This document shows positions 9,680 to 18,175 of a stretch of DNA of 64,000 nucleotides, piece after piece. The position numbers and the translations under genes are program-made. The stretch's first letter is position 1. Each line of letters begins with the position of its first letter. A model generated the notes under the pieces. It did not search any database and had not been told where the DNA came from. It worked only from the letters and a program-made list of their open reading frames with translations. Source of the DNA: Sciscionella marina DSM 45152 (GTDB lineage Bacteria > Actinomycetota > Actinomycetes > Mycobacteriales > Pseudonocardiaceae); NCBI RefSeq assembly GCF_000379465.1, contig NZ_KB905380.1:248001-312000 (forward strand), given 5' to 3'.

Positions 9680-10288
9680 TCAGGCATCCCCCGGGCAGCG
9701 GACCGGCTCACCGGCCAGTGGGACACCGGTAGCCAGGCGCCCGAGCAAGTCGTCCAGCTCGTCGACGATGCGTTCGCCGCGCCCGGCGTCCATGCGGGCC
9801 CGGGCGGCAAGGCGCACGCCCATCAGGACGCCGCTGAACAGCAGCACGTCGGAGTCATCGGGCTTGCGCCCCGTCGCGGGCCCGACCAATCCGGCGATCT
9901 CCTCGAGGCCGAACGAGTTGCGCTCCCGCAGGATCGCCGCGATGGCGGGCACCGTCCGGGCCAGTTCCATGCGGACCTCCTCGAGCTCGCGGGCCTCATC
10001 GTCGAGGGAGGCGAACGAGTCCCGCAGCACCCGGCGCACGGCCTCCAGCAGCGGAGTTCCCTCCGGAACGGCGGCCATCATGCGATACATCACCGGGTCC
10101 ACGTTGTCGAACAGGAGCACGTCCTCCTTGGTGCCGAAGTACCGGAAGAAGGTACTGCGGCTGACCTCGGCGGCCGCCGCGATGTCGTCCACCGTCGTCT
10201 CGGCGTACCCCTGATCACGGAACAGGCGCAGGGCATGACGCTGTAGCTCGGCGCGTGTGCGCTGCTTCTTTCGCTCCCGCAGAGTCAT
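9680..10288 (-). CDS. TetR-family repressor, likely of the divergent MFS exporter
   Basis: 202 residues from ATG 10288. The N-terminal helix-turn-helix (TVDDIAAAAEVSRSTFFRYF then GTKEDVLL) is a textbook TetR DNA-binding domain; the ligand-binding C-terminal domain is variable as usual. An upstream in-frame ATG at 10321 would lie inside the operator and is less likely. It is divergent from an MFS drug-efflux gene with a palindrome overlapping the exporter's -35 box, so local repression relieved by a drug-like ligand is the obvious model. The 3' end converges on the metallo-hydrolase, 3 bp apart. Confidence 0.88.
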   Translation of the reverse strand: MTLRERKKQRTRAELQRHALRLFRDQGYAETTVDDIAAAAEVSRSTFFRYFGTKEDVLLFDNVDPVMYRMMAAVPEGTPLLEAVRRVLRDSFASLDDEARELEEVRMELARTVPAIAAILRERNSFGLEEIAGLVGPATGRKPDDSDVLLFSGVLMGVRLAARARMDAGRGERIVDELDDLLGRLATGVPLAGEPVRCPGDA

Positions 10289-10314
10289 GTGCCGATTGTG
10301 ACACGCGAACATAT

Positions 10315-10331
10315 TTGACACTGAGTATCAA
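10315..10331. promoter_or_regulatory. TetR-type operator overlapping MFS -35 box
   Basis: A 17-bp near-perfect palindrome, TTGACACTGAGTATCAA, with one mismatched pair. It includes TTGACA (10315-10320) as -35; a -10-like TAGTCT follows at 10340-10345, although the 19-base spacing is long. Transcription from there would begin almost at ATG 10353, implying a leaderless or near-leaderless message. Symmetry, length and position between repressor and exporter all fit TetR control. Confidence 0.6.
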
Positions 10332-10352
10332 TTGAGGCGTAGTCTCAAAAAA

Positions 10353-11780
10353 ATGAAGGTACCAGTGACCGAGAAGCAATCCGATAGCCGAGCTTCGTCC
10401 CGGGGGTTGCTGCCGGGCCTGACGCTCGCGTGTCTGGTGGTGGCGGTCATCAGCAGCCTGGGTGCGCCGCTGATCCCGGTCATCGCCTCGGCCCAGCACG
10501 TGTCGCTCGCCGAGGCCCAGTGGTCCTTGACGATCACGCTGCTGGTGGCTTCGGTCGCCGCCCCGGTGCTGGGCCGCTTGGGAGACGGGCCGTACCGGCG
10601 CCGGGTCTTCTTGTTCGCGCTTTCCGCCTTGACGCTGGGCGGAGTGCTGGCGGCGCTGCCGCTCGGATTCGGGCCCTTCCTTGTCGGACGCGGTCTGCAG
10701 GGTTTGGGGGTCGGGCTGACGCCCTTGGCGATCGCGACCGCCCGTGACAACCTGTCGCCGGAGCGGATGCGGGCGGGGGTCGCGATGCTCTCCACCACCG
10801 CCGCGGTGGGGGTGGGCCTCGGCTACCCGGTCACCGGGCTGCTGGCGAAGGCCGGGGGTCTGCACCTGCCCTACTGGTTCGGGGCCGCGGTCGCCGCGCT
10901 GGCGTTGCTGATCGCGTGGCGGGTCGTCCCCGGTTCGGCGTCGCGCCGCCGGGAGCGGCTCGACATCCTCGGTGCGGTGCTGCTCGGCCTCGGCCTGGCC
11001 GGTCTGTTGCTGGCACTCAGCGAGGGTGCGGAGTGGGGCTGGGGATCGGGGCGGGTGATCGGGATCCTCGGCGCGGCCGCGGCGGTGCTGGTGGTCTGGG
11101 CGTGGTGGGAGTTACGGGTCGCGCAGCCGCTGGTTGCCCTGCGGCTGCTGGGTAAACGCGCCGTATTGACGGCGAACGTGGCCACCCTGCTGGCCTCTGT
11201 CGGGATGTACCTGCTGATCTCGCCGGTCACCACGTTCGTGCAGACACCACGCGGCACCGGCTACGGACTGGGCGGCACCGTCGTCATCGCCGGACTGGTA
11301 CTGATCCCGTTCTCCGCCACCAGCTACCTGATAACCCGGGTGGTGCCCTGGCTGGTGCGCCGCACCTCCTATGAAGTGGTCCTGCCGCTGGCCTCGGCCA
11401 TGATGCTCGCCGGCATGATCCTGTTCAGCCTTGCCCGTGACAACATCGCGGAGATCGTGCTGACCATGGCGATCGCCGGGGTGGGCACCGGCAGCATTTT
11501 CGCGGTGCTGCCCGGCTACCTCATGCGCGCCGTTCCGGCACACGAGACGAGCAGCGCGATGAGCTTCAACCAGATCCTGCGCTACGTCGGATATGCCACC
11601 GGCAGCGCACTGAGCGCGGTCCTGCTGCAGGCACAAACCGCGCCGGGACAACACTTTCCGGCGAACAGCGGCTACACGATCATCGGCATGGTCGCCGGTC
11701 TCGGCTGGGTGCTCACCGCGGCCGCCGCGATCCTGCTGCCGCTACGCCGATCGCGCACCGGCCCCCCGCCCCAGGGCTGA
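10353..11780 (+). CDS. MFS drug-efflux transporter (DHA2-like, ~14 TM)
   Basis: 475 residues with about 14 hydrophobic segments and the MFS motif A-like LGRLGDGPYRRRVFL after TM2, plus the motif C-type glycine-rich helix GVGLGYPVTGLL. These are features of the 14-TM DHA2 drug:proton antiporters. I chose ATG 10353 (MKVPVTEKQ) over a TTG at 10332, because the latter lies in the promoter. No ribosome site is visible. The divergent TetR gene and palindrome suggest inducible export of a toxic compound. Confidence 0.85.
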   Translation: MKVPVTEKQSDSRASSRGLLPGLTLACLVVAVISSLGAPLIPVIASAQHVSLAEAQWSLTITLLVASVAAPVLGRLGDGPYRRRVFLFALSALTLGGVLAALPLGFGPFLVGRGLQGLGVGLTPLAIATARDNLSPERMRAGVAMLSTTAAVGVGLGYPVTGLLAKAGGLHLPYWFGAAVAALALLIAWRVVPGSASRRRERLDILGAVLLGLGLAGLLLALSEGAEWGWGSGRVIGILGAAAAVLVVWAWWELRVAQPLVALRLLGKRAVLTANVATLLASVGMYLLISPVTTFVQTPRGTGYGLGGTVVIAGLVLIPFSATSYLITRVVPWLVRRTSYEVVLPLASAMMLAGMILFSLARDNIAEIVLTMAIAGVGTGSIFAVLPGYLMRAVPAHETSSAMSFNQILRYVGYATGSALSAVLLQAQTAPGQHFPANSGYTIIGMVAGLGWVLTAAAAILLPLRRSRTGPPPQG

Positions 11781-11816
11781 CGCGCATCCATGCTTTCCCC
11801 GGAGACCGCCACCGAA

Positions 11817-12494
11817 TCAGCCCCGGCTGTTGGGGGTGACGATGCCGTGATCGTAGGCGTAGACGATCGCCGCGGCCCGGTCGCGCAGGTCGAGTTTGGC
11901 GAAGATCCGGCCGATATGGCTTTTCACCGTGACCTCGGAGATGACCAGTTCCTCGGCGATCTCGGTATTGGTGCGCCCGCTCGCGATGGCGTACAGGACA
12001 TCCCGTTCGCGGGTGGTCAGTTCCGCGGGTGGGGCGCCGGGTGCTTCGGGAACGGCTGCCTCGCGGTAGGTGGCGAGCACCCGGGCGGTGACCCCGGCGT
12101 CGAGCCAGCTGTCCCCCGCCGCGACGGTGCGCACGGCGCGGATCAGATCCTCGGCGGGCGAGTCCTTGAGCACGAACCCGGCCGCGCCCGCCCGCAACAC
12201 CCCGGAGAGCAGCTCGTCGTCATCGAAGGTGGTCAGCGCGAGCACCGGAGGCCATTCCGCGCTCGCCCGGATCCGGCGGGTGGCCCCGATCCCGTCCACG
12301 CGTTTCATCCGCAGGTCCATCACCACGACGTCGACATCGTGTGCGATGAGCGCGGCGGGCACCTCCTCACCGTCGGCGCACTCGGCCACGATGAGGAATC
12401 CCGCCCGCCTGCGCAGGATCCGGCGCAGCCCGGAGCGCACCAGCTCCTGGTCGTCCACCAGCAGCACCCGGATCTCGGCATCGGTCTCGCTCAT
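11817..12494 (-). CDS. NarL/LuxR-type response regulator
   Basis: 225 residues. The receiver domain has the acidic pocket in LLVDDQELVRSG, the phospho-acceptor Asp in VVVMDLRMKRVDGIGATR and the conserved Lys in GFVLKDSPAEDLI. The C-terminal LuxR helix-turn-helix is LTTRERDVLYAIASGRTNTE followed by IAEELVISEVTVKSHIGRI. The start ATG overlaps the stop of the histidine kinase by 4 nt, so the pair is co-translated. Targets are unknown; a perfect dyad upstream of the kinase gene is a candidate site. Confidence 0.92.
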   Translation of the reverse strand: MSETDAEIRVLLVDDQELVRSGLRRILRRRAGFLIVAECADGEEVPAALIAHDVDVVVMDLRMKRVDGIGATRRIRASAEWPPVLALTTFDDDELLSGVLRAGAAGFVLKDSPAEDLIRAVRTVAAGDSWLDAGVTARVLATYREAAVPEAPGAPPAELTTRERDVLYAIASGRTNTEIAEELVISEVTVKSHIGRIFAKLDLRDRAAAIVYAYDHGIVTPNSRG

Positions 12495-13720
12495 GGCGTC
12501 CTCGGCCGGGGTGTCGTGGACCGGATCGGGCAGGAACCGGCCCGGCGCACGGGCTCGGGCTCCTCGAGCGGCACGGAGACGTCCACGATCCAGTGCCCGC
12601 CGCGCTGGGGTCCCACGGTCAGCTCGGCGCCGAGCTGACCGGCGCGGGTGGTGATGCCGTCCAGGCCGGTTCCGGTGTCCCGCCGTACCGGTTCACCGCT
12701 CGGCAGCGTATTCCGGATGGTGAGCCGGACCCGGTCCCGGTCGATACGCAGCAGCACGTTCGCCGTGCTCCCCGGCGCGTGCTTGACGATGTTCGCCAGG
12801 GACTCCTGGGCGATCCGGTAGAGCCCGAGGCCGCAGGTGGCGTCGATCGTGCCGGGGTCACCGCTGTGCTGGTACTGCATCTCGACACCCGCTCCCCTGG
12901 TCCGTTCGACGAGCGTGGTGATCTCGGCGAGATCCGGAAGCGGTTCGGTGCTCGGCTGGTCCGCGGGCAGCAGGCCGACACTGCGCCGGATGTCGGTCAT
13001 GGCCCCGCGCCCGATCCGCTCGGCCTCGGTGAGCGCCTCGATCGCCTCGGTGAGGTCGCCGTCGGTGGTCAGTGCGTGCCGGGCTCCGGTCACGTGCAGC
13101 AGGGTGATGCTCAGCGAATGCCCCACCACATCGTGCACCTCGCGGGCGATGCGCTGGCGTTCGGCGAGCACCGCCTGTTCGCGCTCGGCCGTCCTGGTGG
13201 TCCGTTCGGCCGCGAGCGCCCGGATCTGCCAGCGCAGCGTGATCCCGACCTGGGTGCCGAGCAGTACGCCGACCACGTAGACCGGCGCGCTCTCCAGGTA
13301 CCCGGTCAGCCCGGCGACGATCGGGATCGCGCTACCGAGCACGGCTGCGGCCACCGTGATCAGCGGGCGCGAGGTGGCCGCGACCTCGGCGACCGCCACG
13401 GTGAGCAGCCAGGGCGCGATATCGGTGGACACCGGATGGCCGAGCAGCAGCACCACCACGGCTGCGGCCGCCAGCAGCGCCTCCATCCAAGGTCGCAGCA
13501 TCCGCCCGGTCACGATCCACACCACGAGATGGCCGTACAACAGCACCCCGGCGACCACGAGCCAGCCGGGGGCGAGCGCATACCGCTGGATCAGCGCGGC
13601 GACCGCGATGATGGTGCTCGCCGCGGTGGCCCACGCCGGGACCCACCACGGATACGGCACACCGAGGCGGGCGCTGCTGTGTTCGATGCGCGCCTTCACC
13701 CGTGTCGCTATTGCCAGCAC
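12491..13720 (-). CDS. DesK-like sensor histidine kinase
   Basis: 409 residues from GTG 13720. Five or six transmembrane helices fill residues ~25-165. A short coiled segment follows, then the HisKA_3 box ERQRIAREVHDVVGHSLSIT with the phospho-accepting His, and a HATPase domain with YRIAQESLANIVKHA (N box) and GTGLDGI (G box). Membrane-embedded sensing without a large external domain suggests detection of envelope or membrane state. It is translationally coupled to the downstream NarL-type regulator. The 26-bp dyad 54 bp upstream may serve autoregulation. Confidence 0.92.
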   Translation of the reverse strand: MLAIATRVKARIEHSSARLGVPYPWWVPAWATAASTIIAVAALIQRYALAPGWLVVAGVLLYGHLVVWIVTGRMLRPWMEALLAAAAVVVLLLGHPVSTDIAPWLLTVAVAEVAATSRPLITVAAAVLGSAIPIVAGLTGYLESAPVYVVGVLLGTQVGITLRWQIRALAAERTTRTAEREQAVLAERQRIAREVHDVVGHSLSITLLHVTGARHALTTDGDLTEAIEALTEAERIGRGAMTDIRRSVGLLPADQPSTEPLPDLAEITTLVERTRGAGVEMQYQHSGDPGTIDATCGLGLYRIAQESLANIVKHAPGSTANVLLRIDRDRVRLTIRNTLPSGEPVRRDTGTGLDGITTRAGQLGAELTVGPQRGGHWIVDVSVPLEEPEPVRRAGSCPIRSTTPRPRTP

Positions 13721-13773
13721 GAACTCATCATAGGAGGACAGCGGGTCGCGAGCATCCTTCGCCGGGCGGGCAG

Positions 13774-13799
13774 CCGCTTCCTACCAGGGTAGGAAGCGG
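13774..13799. promoter_or_regulatory. Perfect 12+12 bp dyad upstream of the two-component operon
   Basis: CCGCTTCCTACC and its exact reverse complement are separated by AG. The element lies between the divergent kinase gene (start 13720) and the P450 operon (start 13894). No T-run follows on either side, so an operator is more likely than a terminator. The NarL-type regulator next door is the first candidate binder. Confidence 0.5.
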
Positions 13800-13893
13800 A
13801 ATGCCGTCCACGGCTCGAAGCGAACCGGCCCGCGCACGCCCTAACCTCGTCCGCAGACCGCACGGCAGGCCAGAGCAGACGTGGGAGGAATCG

Positions 13894-14223
13894 ATGGGCT
13901 GGCAGGAAACCCACCGCTACTACGCGGCGCTGCGCGAGGTGACCGAGGAGCTGGAGCATACCGGTGATCCGGTACTGCCCTGGCGCGCCGAATACGCCGA
14001 GATCTTCGGCGACCGCCGTGGTCTGCTGCTTGCCCTGCGCAGGCGCTGGGAGTTGCTGGTGCAGGCCCAGGTCGAGCCGTTCCACGAGCCGGATCGCCGG
14101 CTGCGCGAGCTCGCCGGGGAGAATTCCGGGCTGCTGCGCCTGCTGCGCAGGCACGCGGCCGAGTTCGCGGCACCGGCGCCCACCCGGATCACCGCCCGCC
14201 GCGGCCTGGGAGGTGTGGCATGA
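13894..14223 (+). CDS. Small conserved helical protein coupled to a P450
   Basis: 109 residues from ATG 13894, with GGGAGGAA seven bases upstream. It is mostly alpha-helical and charged (REVTEELEHTGDPVLPWRAE, FGDRRGLLLALRRRWELLVQ), with no signal peptide, metal motif or recognised domain. Its stop overlaps the P450 start by 4 nt, so the two are made together. A role as a P450 partner or as a small structural protein cannot be told apart from the sequence. Confidence 0.7.
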   Translation: MGWQETHRYYAALREVTEELEHTGDPVLPWRAEYAEIFGDRRGLLLALRRRWELLVQAQVEPFHEPDRRLRELAGENSGLLRLLRRHAAEFAAPAPTRITARRGLGGVA

Positions 14224-15536
14224 ACCGGTTGCGTTCGGCGACGGTGTGGGCGATCCGTTATGGGCTGCCCGGCGCGGCCATCCGGTTCGGCGCCGGCCGC
14301 GGTGATCTGATCGCCCGGCTCACCGCCGACCAGTCCGTCCGCGCCGATCCGTTCCAGGCCTACGACGAACTGCGTGCCAGGGGACCACTGCCCTCGAACC
14401 GGTTCGTCAGCGCGACCGCCAGCCACCGGGTGGCCAGCGAAGCCCTGCGCGGCAACGGTTTCCTCGCCAACCCGGGCGGCGGGGCGAACGCCACGCTGGA
14501 CCGGATTCTCGCCGCGGCCGTCGATCCGCGGGCGATCGGACCGGTGGACCACCCCTCGCTGCTGACCATTCATCCCCCGGAGCACACTCGCCTGCGCAGG
14601 CTCGTCGCGCACGCCTTCACCCCGCGCGCGATCGCCGCGTTCAGCGAACGCATCCGGGAGGTCGCCGAGGATCTGCTGGACCGGATCCCGGACGGCGAAC
14701 CGTTCGATCTCGTGCAGCGCTACGCGGCACCGCTTCCGGTCATGGTGATCGCCGAGATCCTCGGGGTGCCGACGGCGATGCGCGAGCAGTTCCTCGCGTG
14801 GGGCAACGAGGCCGCGATGACCCTCGACCCGGACCTCGGCTGGCGGGCGTTCTGGCGCGCGGACACCGCCCTGCGCGGCCTCAACGGCTGGCTCAGCGAA
14901 CACCTCGACCGGCTGCGCCGCCATCCCGGCGAGGATCTGCTCAGTGAACTCGTGCACCACGACGAGGACGGCGACCGGCTCAGCGATACCGAGCTGCGCG
15001 CCACCGCACTGCTTCTGCTCGGCGCCGGATTCGAGACCACGGTGAACCTGCTCGGCAACGCCGTGCGGCTGCTGCTCGACCACCCGGGCCAGCTGGCCGC
15101 ACTGCGGGCCGATCCCACCGGATGGCCCGGTGCGGTGGAGGAGGTGCTGCGCTACGAGTCCCCGGTGCAGATCACCCTGCGAGTGGCGGCAAAGGACACC
15201 GAACTCGCGGGCGTCCCGGTTCCGGAGGGGCGCGCCGTGGTGCTGATGCTGGGCGGGGCCAATCGCGATCCGGATGTGTTCGAAGACCCGCACACCTTCG
15301 ACATCACCCGCGCCAACGCCCGCGAACACCTCGCCTTCTCCGCGGGCATCCACTACTGCCTCGGCGCGCGGCTGGCCCGCCTGGAGGCCGAGGTCGCGCT
15401 GCAGGCCCTGTTCGAGCGGTTCGGCGAACTGCGGTCGGCCGGCACCCCGTCCCGGCGCCGCACCCGCGTGCTGCGCGGCTACGACCGGCTTCCGTTGCGC
15501 GCCGAAACCGGAAGACTCGGCGCCACTCCGGTGTGA
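14220..15536 (+). CDS. Cytochrome P450
   Basis: 438 residues with the full P450 signature: I-helix LLLGAGFETTVN, K-helix EEVLRYESP (ExxR) and the heme loop FSAGIHYCLGARLARLE with the cysteine ligand. The first ~20 residues are mildly hydrophobic and basic but do not form a clear anchor, consistent with a soluble bacterial class I enzyme. No ferredoxin or reductase gene is adjacent, so electrons must come from elsewhere. It is translated with the small upstream protein. The substrate is unknown. Confidence 0.93.
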   Translation: MNRLRSATVWAIRYGLPGAAIRFGAGRGDLIARLTADQSVRADPFQAYDELRARGPLPSNRFVSATASHRVASEALRGNGFLANPGGGANATLDRILAAAVDPRAIGPVDHPSLLTIHPPEHTRLRRLVAHAFTPRAIAAFSERIREVAEDLLDRIPDGEPFDLVQRYAAPLPVMVIAEILGVPTAMREQFLAWGNEAAMTLDPDLGWRAFWRADTALRGLNGWLSEHLDRLRRHPGEDLLSELVHHDEDGDRLSDTELRATALLLLGAGFETTVNLLGNAVRLLLDHPGQLAALRADPTGWPGAVEEVLRYESPVQITLRVAAKDTELAGVPVPEGRAVVLMLGGANRDPDVFEDPHTFDITRANAREHLAFSAGIHYCLGARLARLEAEVALQALFERFGELRSAGTPSRRRTRVLRGYDRLPLRAETGRLGATPV

Positions 15537-16691
15537 TCAGACTTCGGCCGCCACGGCGTACAGCGCGCGGATCAGGCGATCGTTCTCCGGAGCCGCCGCC
15601 GCGGGGAACGGGGTTCGCCGCCGGGTGTAGCCGTAGGCGAGCCCGCTGCGTGGATCGGCGAAGGCCTGCTGACCGCCCGCCCCGCTGTGCCCGAACGTGT
15701 CCTGCCCGAGCGCCGGATGGTATTCGCCGGTGACGTGGAACCCGGCCCCGAAAGCCTTGTGCTCGCGGGTGACCAGGTCGTAACCGATCGACTGGATCTG
15801 TGCGAACGCGGCGGCGGTTTCCGGGGTCAGCAGCGGAGGCACACCGTCCACCGCACCGATCGCGGCCGCGTACATCCGGGCGAGCCCGCGCGCCGAGGCC
15901 ACGCCACCGAAGGAGGCGGTGCCGTTCGCCCGGACCGCCCGGAAGTTGGGCAGTTCCCACACCTCCGGGTTCCGCGGATGGTGCCGGTTGAACGCGATCC
16001 CGGTCAGGCTGTTCGGTCCGCTCGCCCGGGCCGCGAGCGCGGCGCGCCGTTCGGGAGTGAGCACCATCGGCTGCGCGCACCGGAATCGGTGCTCCTGCTC
16101 GTCCGGAAGGCCCAGATAGAAGTCCACCGCGTACGGTTCGCGCACCCGTTCGGCAAAGTGCTGCTGCACGGTGCGCCCGGTGGCCCTGCGCACCACCTCC
16201 CCGCTCAGCGCGGCGGCGACCAGCGCGTGATAGCCGAACGCGGTTCCCGGCCGCCAGTACGGGCGCTGCGCACCGAGCCGTTCGGCCACGATCCGGTCGT
16301 CGGCGAGCTCTTCGATGCCGAACCCCTCGTCCGCGCCGACCAGGCCCGCCCGGTGCGCGAGCAGTTCGCGCACCGTGAGGTCCTGTTTGCCCGCCACGGC
16401 GAACTCCGGCCAGTAGTGCGCGACCCGCTCGTCCAGGTCCAGCACGCCCTCCTGCACCAGCAGCGCGACGATCAGATGCGCCGCCCCCTTGCTCGCCGAG
16501 TACGCACCGAGCAGGGTGTCCCCGGTGAGCTCCGGGCCGGTCCACAGATCGACGATCCGTGCACCGTTCCGGTAGACCACCAGCTGCGCGGCGAGATCGC
16601 CACCCTCTTCGGCGGCGACCGCGGCGAACTCCTCGCGCACCGGTTCGAATCCTTCGGCCACTGTTCCCGCTACCGCGTTCGTCTCCGTCAT
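15537..16691 (-). CDS. Beta-lactamase-fold serine hydrolase (EstB/class C-like esterase)
   Basis: 384 residues with the catalytic SxxK in LLGAYSASKGAAHLIV, a tyrosine motif in FGYHALVAAALSG and a C-terminal HSGAGGQQAFADP box. There is no signal peptide, which argues for a cytoplasmic esterase or peptidase rather than a secreted beta-lactamase. It is divergent from a TetR gene with a dyad in between, indicating ligand-controlled expression. The end abuts the P450 gene (1 bp apart, convergent). Confidence 0.85.
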   Translation of the reverse strand: MTETNAVAGTVAEGFEPVREEFAAVAAEEGGDLAAQLVVYRNGARIVDLWTGPELTGDTLLGAYSASKGAAHLIVALLVQEGVLDLDERVAHYWPEFAVAGKQDLTVRELLAHRAGLVGADEGFGIEELADDRIVAERLGAQRPYWRPGTAFGYHALVAAALSGEVVRRATGRTVQQHFAERVREPYAVDFYLGLPDEQEHRFRCAQPMVLTPERRAALAARASGPNSLTGIAFNRHHPRNPEVWELPNFRAVRANGTASFGGVASARGLARMYAAAIGAVDGVPPLLTPETAAAFAQIQSIGYDLVTREHKAFGAGFHVTGEYHPALGQDTFGHSGAGGQQAFADPRSGLAYGYTRRRTPFPAAAAPENDRLIRALYAVAAEV

Positions 16692-16707
16692 GACCCGAGC
16701 CTAGCAA

Positions 16708-16732
16708 AGTTTGTAACCATTGGTCATAAACT
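16708..16732. promoter_or_regulatory. TetR-type operator between EstB-like hydrolase and TetR genes
   Basis: AGTTTGTAACCA and TGGTCATAAACT flank a single central base; 10 of 12 positions are symmetric. The site lies 17 bp upstream of the hydrolase start and 44 bp upstream of the divergent regulator start, well placed to control both. It is markedly AT-richer than its surroundings. Confidence 0.55.
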
Positions 16733-16775
16733 CTGTCGTGCGATCCCCACGCGGTGTTCTCGTACAGTCGTCCCC

Positions 16776-17357
16776 ATGGCCGATGCCCGCACAACCCGGA
16801 ACCGTCCCGGACGCCCAGCACAGCTGTCCCGGGAACGGATCGTCGACGCGGTGCTCGCGGCGGGGAATCTGGACACGCTGACCATGCGGGAGCTCGCCAC
16901 CCGCCTCCAGGTCAGCCACGGAGCGCTCTATCGGTGGGTGAAGAACCGCGAGGAACTGTTCGACCTCCTCGGTGAGGTCATGGTGGACCGGGTGCTACCA
17001 GCCGAGGCGCCACGGGGACGGTCCTGGCGTCCCTGGCTCGGCCGCGTCGCGTGGGCCATGCACGATCAGTTCCTCGCCGTGCCCGGCTACGCCACCCATC
17101 TGGCGCGGCCACACCGGCACAACGCGCATTCCTTCGGCCGGATGCGGAACGCGGTCAGCGCCGCGTTCACCGAGGCCGGTGTGCCACCCGAGCTCGCGGA
17201 GCAGAGTTGGTACATCTTCATCACCTCGCTCGTCAGCTGGCTCGCCACCCAGGAGAACCCCCTCGAACTCGGGGAGCGGGCGCCGCGCTTCGAGCTGTTC
17301 CTCGACACCCTGCTGCGCGGATTGCCCGCGCGGGAACCGGGTGTCCAGCGGCGGTAG
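16776..17357 (+). CDS. TetR-family regulator
   Basis: 193 residues from ATG 16776. The N-terminal domain contains LTMRELATRLQVSHGALYRW followed by VKNREELFDLL, a TetR helix-turn-helix of the TetR(D)-like type with GALYRW recognition. The C-terminal domain is helical and hydrophobic for ligand binding and dimerisation. It probably represses the divergent serine hydrolase gene through the dyad between them. No efflux gene is adjacent, so the inducer may be a substrate of the hydrolase. Confidence 0.88.
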   Translation: MADARTTRNRPGRPAQLSRERIVDAVLAAGNLDTLTMRELATRLQVSHGALYRWVKNREELFDLLGEVMVDRVLPAEAPRGRSWRPWLGRVAWAMHDQFLAVPGYATHLARPHRHNAHSFGRMRNAVSAAFTEAGVPPELAEQSWYIFITSLVSWLATQENPLELGERAPRFELFLDTLLRGLPAREPGVQRR

Positions 17358-17360
17358 TGC

Positions 17361-17803
17361 TCACGCGCTCGCCTGTGACCGCACCACTTCCGGCTCGCCC
17401 CCGGCTTTGCCCACGATGGCACGGATCGCCGCGTCCACCGACCAGCGCCCGCTGCCCATACAGGCGATCACCAGCATCGCCCAGCAGTAGAGGACCGCGG
17501 ATTCACCGTGGTTCTGGATGGGCAGTGCCCGCCGGGCTGGTGCACGACGAAATACGCGTACGCCATGGCGCCCGCGCAGATGATCGCGGCGAACCTTGTC
17601 GCCAGCCCGAACGCGACCAGAAGCCCGCCCGCGAGCTCGATCACCGCCGCCCACCAGTCCGGCCATTCCCCCACCATGGGGAGCGGACCGGCACCGGCGA
17701 AGAAACCGAACAGCTTGTGCAGCCCGTGGCAGGCGAACATCAGCCCCACGATGACCCGGAACAGCACATAGACGGGCGACTGCGCGCGGTGAAGGAGACT
17801 CAT
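17361..17803 (-). pseudogene. DoxX-family membrane protein, frame-shifted near 17530
   Basis: From ATG 17803 the product reads SPVYVLFRVIVGLMFACHGL and continues to AYAYFVVHQPGG. At a GGG run (about 17528-17530) the coding sequence moves one frame and resumes ALPIQNHGESAVLYCWAMLV to the stop at 17361. NHGESAVLYCW is the conserved fourth-helix region of DoxX proteins, so both halves belong to one gene of ~147 residues; a single missing G explains it. DoxX proteins are four-helix membrane proteins; some act with oxidoreductases in redox stress. Confidence 0.75.
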
Positions 17804-17939
17804 ACTCGGTCCTGCGTTCTCCCACGGTTGCCGGATGGACGGATCGCCGGGAAGTGGTGGGAAACGCAGCGCGGTACGTCATCATGATCGGCGAACAGCG
17901 CCGCGCCCAGAATGGGCCATAAGTAGGTATTTCGCTGTG

Positions 17940-18110
17940 TCAGCGGTCACGGTGGCCGCTGTCCCCGTGGAAGTGCCTGATCAGCGCGCGGGGCACCAGT
18001 TTGCGTTTGCCGTCGACCACGATCGGCACCAGATCCGGTGGTGTCGCCTGCCACGTCGCGCGCCGGGTGCGCGTCCTCGAGCGCGACTTCTTCCGCTTCG
18101 GTACCGCCAT
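17940..18110 (-). CDS. rpmF: Ribosomal protein bL32, cysteine-free (zinc-independent) form
   Basis: A 56-residue product, MAVPKRKKSRSRTRTRR followed by a short core and a basic tail. The N-terminus is diagnostic of bL32. It has no cysteine at all, so it lacks the CxxC zinc ribbon of the C+ form. Actinobacteria induce such C- paralogues when zinc is scarce so that the zinc-loaded version can be spared. A GGAGGA ribosome site precedes ATG 18110 and a Zur-type box lies 50 bp upstream. It is a single gene here, with no companion L28/L33/S14/S18 paralogues adjacent. Confidence 0.92.
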   Translation of the reverse strand: MAVPKRKKSRSRTRTRRATWQATPPDLVPIVVDGKRKLVPRALIRHFHGDSGHRDR

Positions 18111-18160
18111 GCCGTTCCACTCCTCCGCTGTCGTGCGGCCATGCCAACGGAGACCCTACA

Positions 18161-18175
18161 TGAAAATGATTATCA
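18161..18175. promoter_or_regulatory. Zur-type operator upstream of rpmF
   Basis: TGAAAATGATTATCA is a 7-1-7 inverted repeat with one mismatch and matches the actinobacterial Zur box (TGAAAATCATTTTCA-type). It lies about 50 bp before the cysteine-free bL32 start in AT-rich sequence. It also overlaps the stop codon region of the truncated hydrolase remnant, suggesting the control region was fixed after that gene decayed. Confidence 0.75.

Noticed and set aside
15537-16691. Calling the SxxK hydrolase a beta-lactamase resistance gene
   Set aside because: There is no signal peptide and the motifs match EstB-type esterases; antibiotic resistance cannot be inferred.
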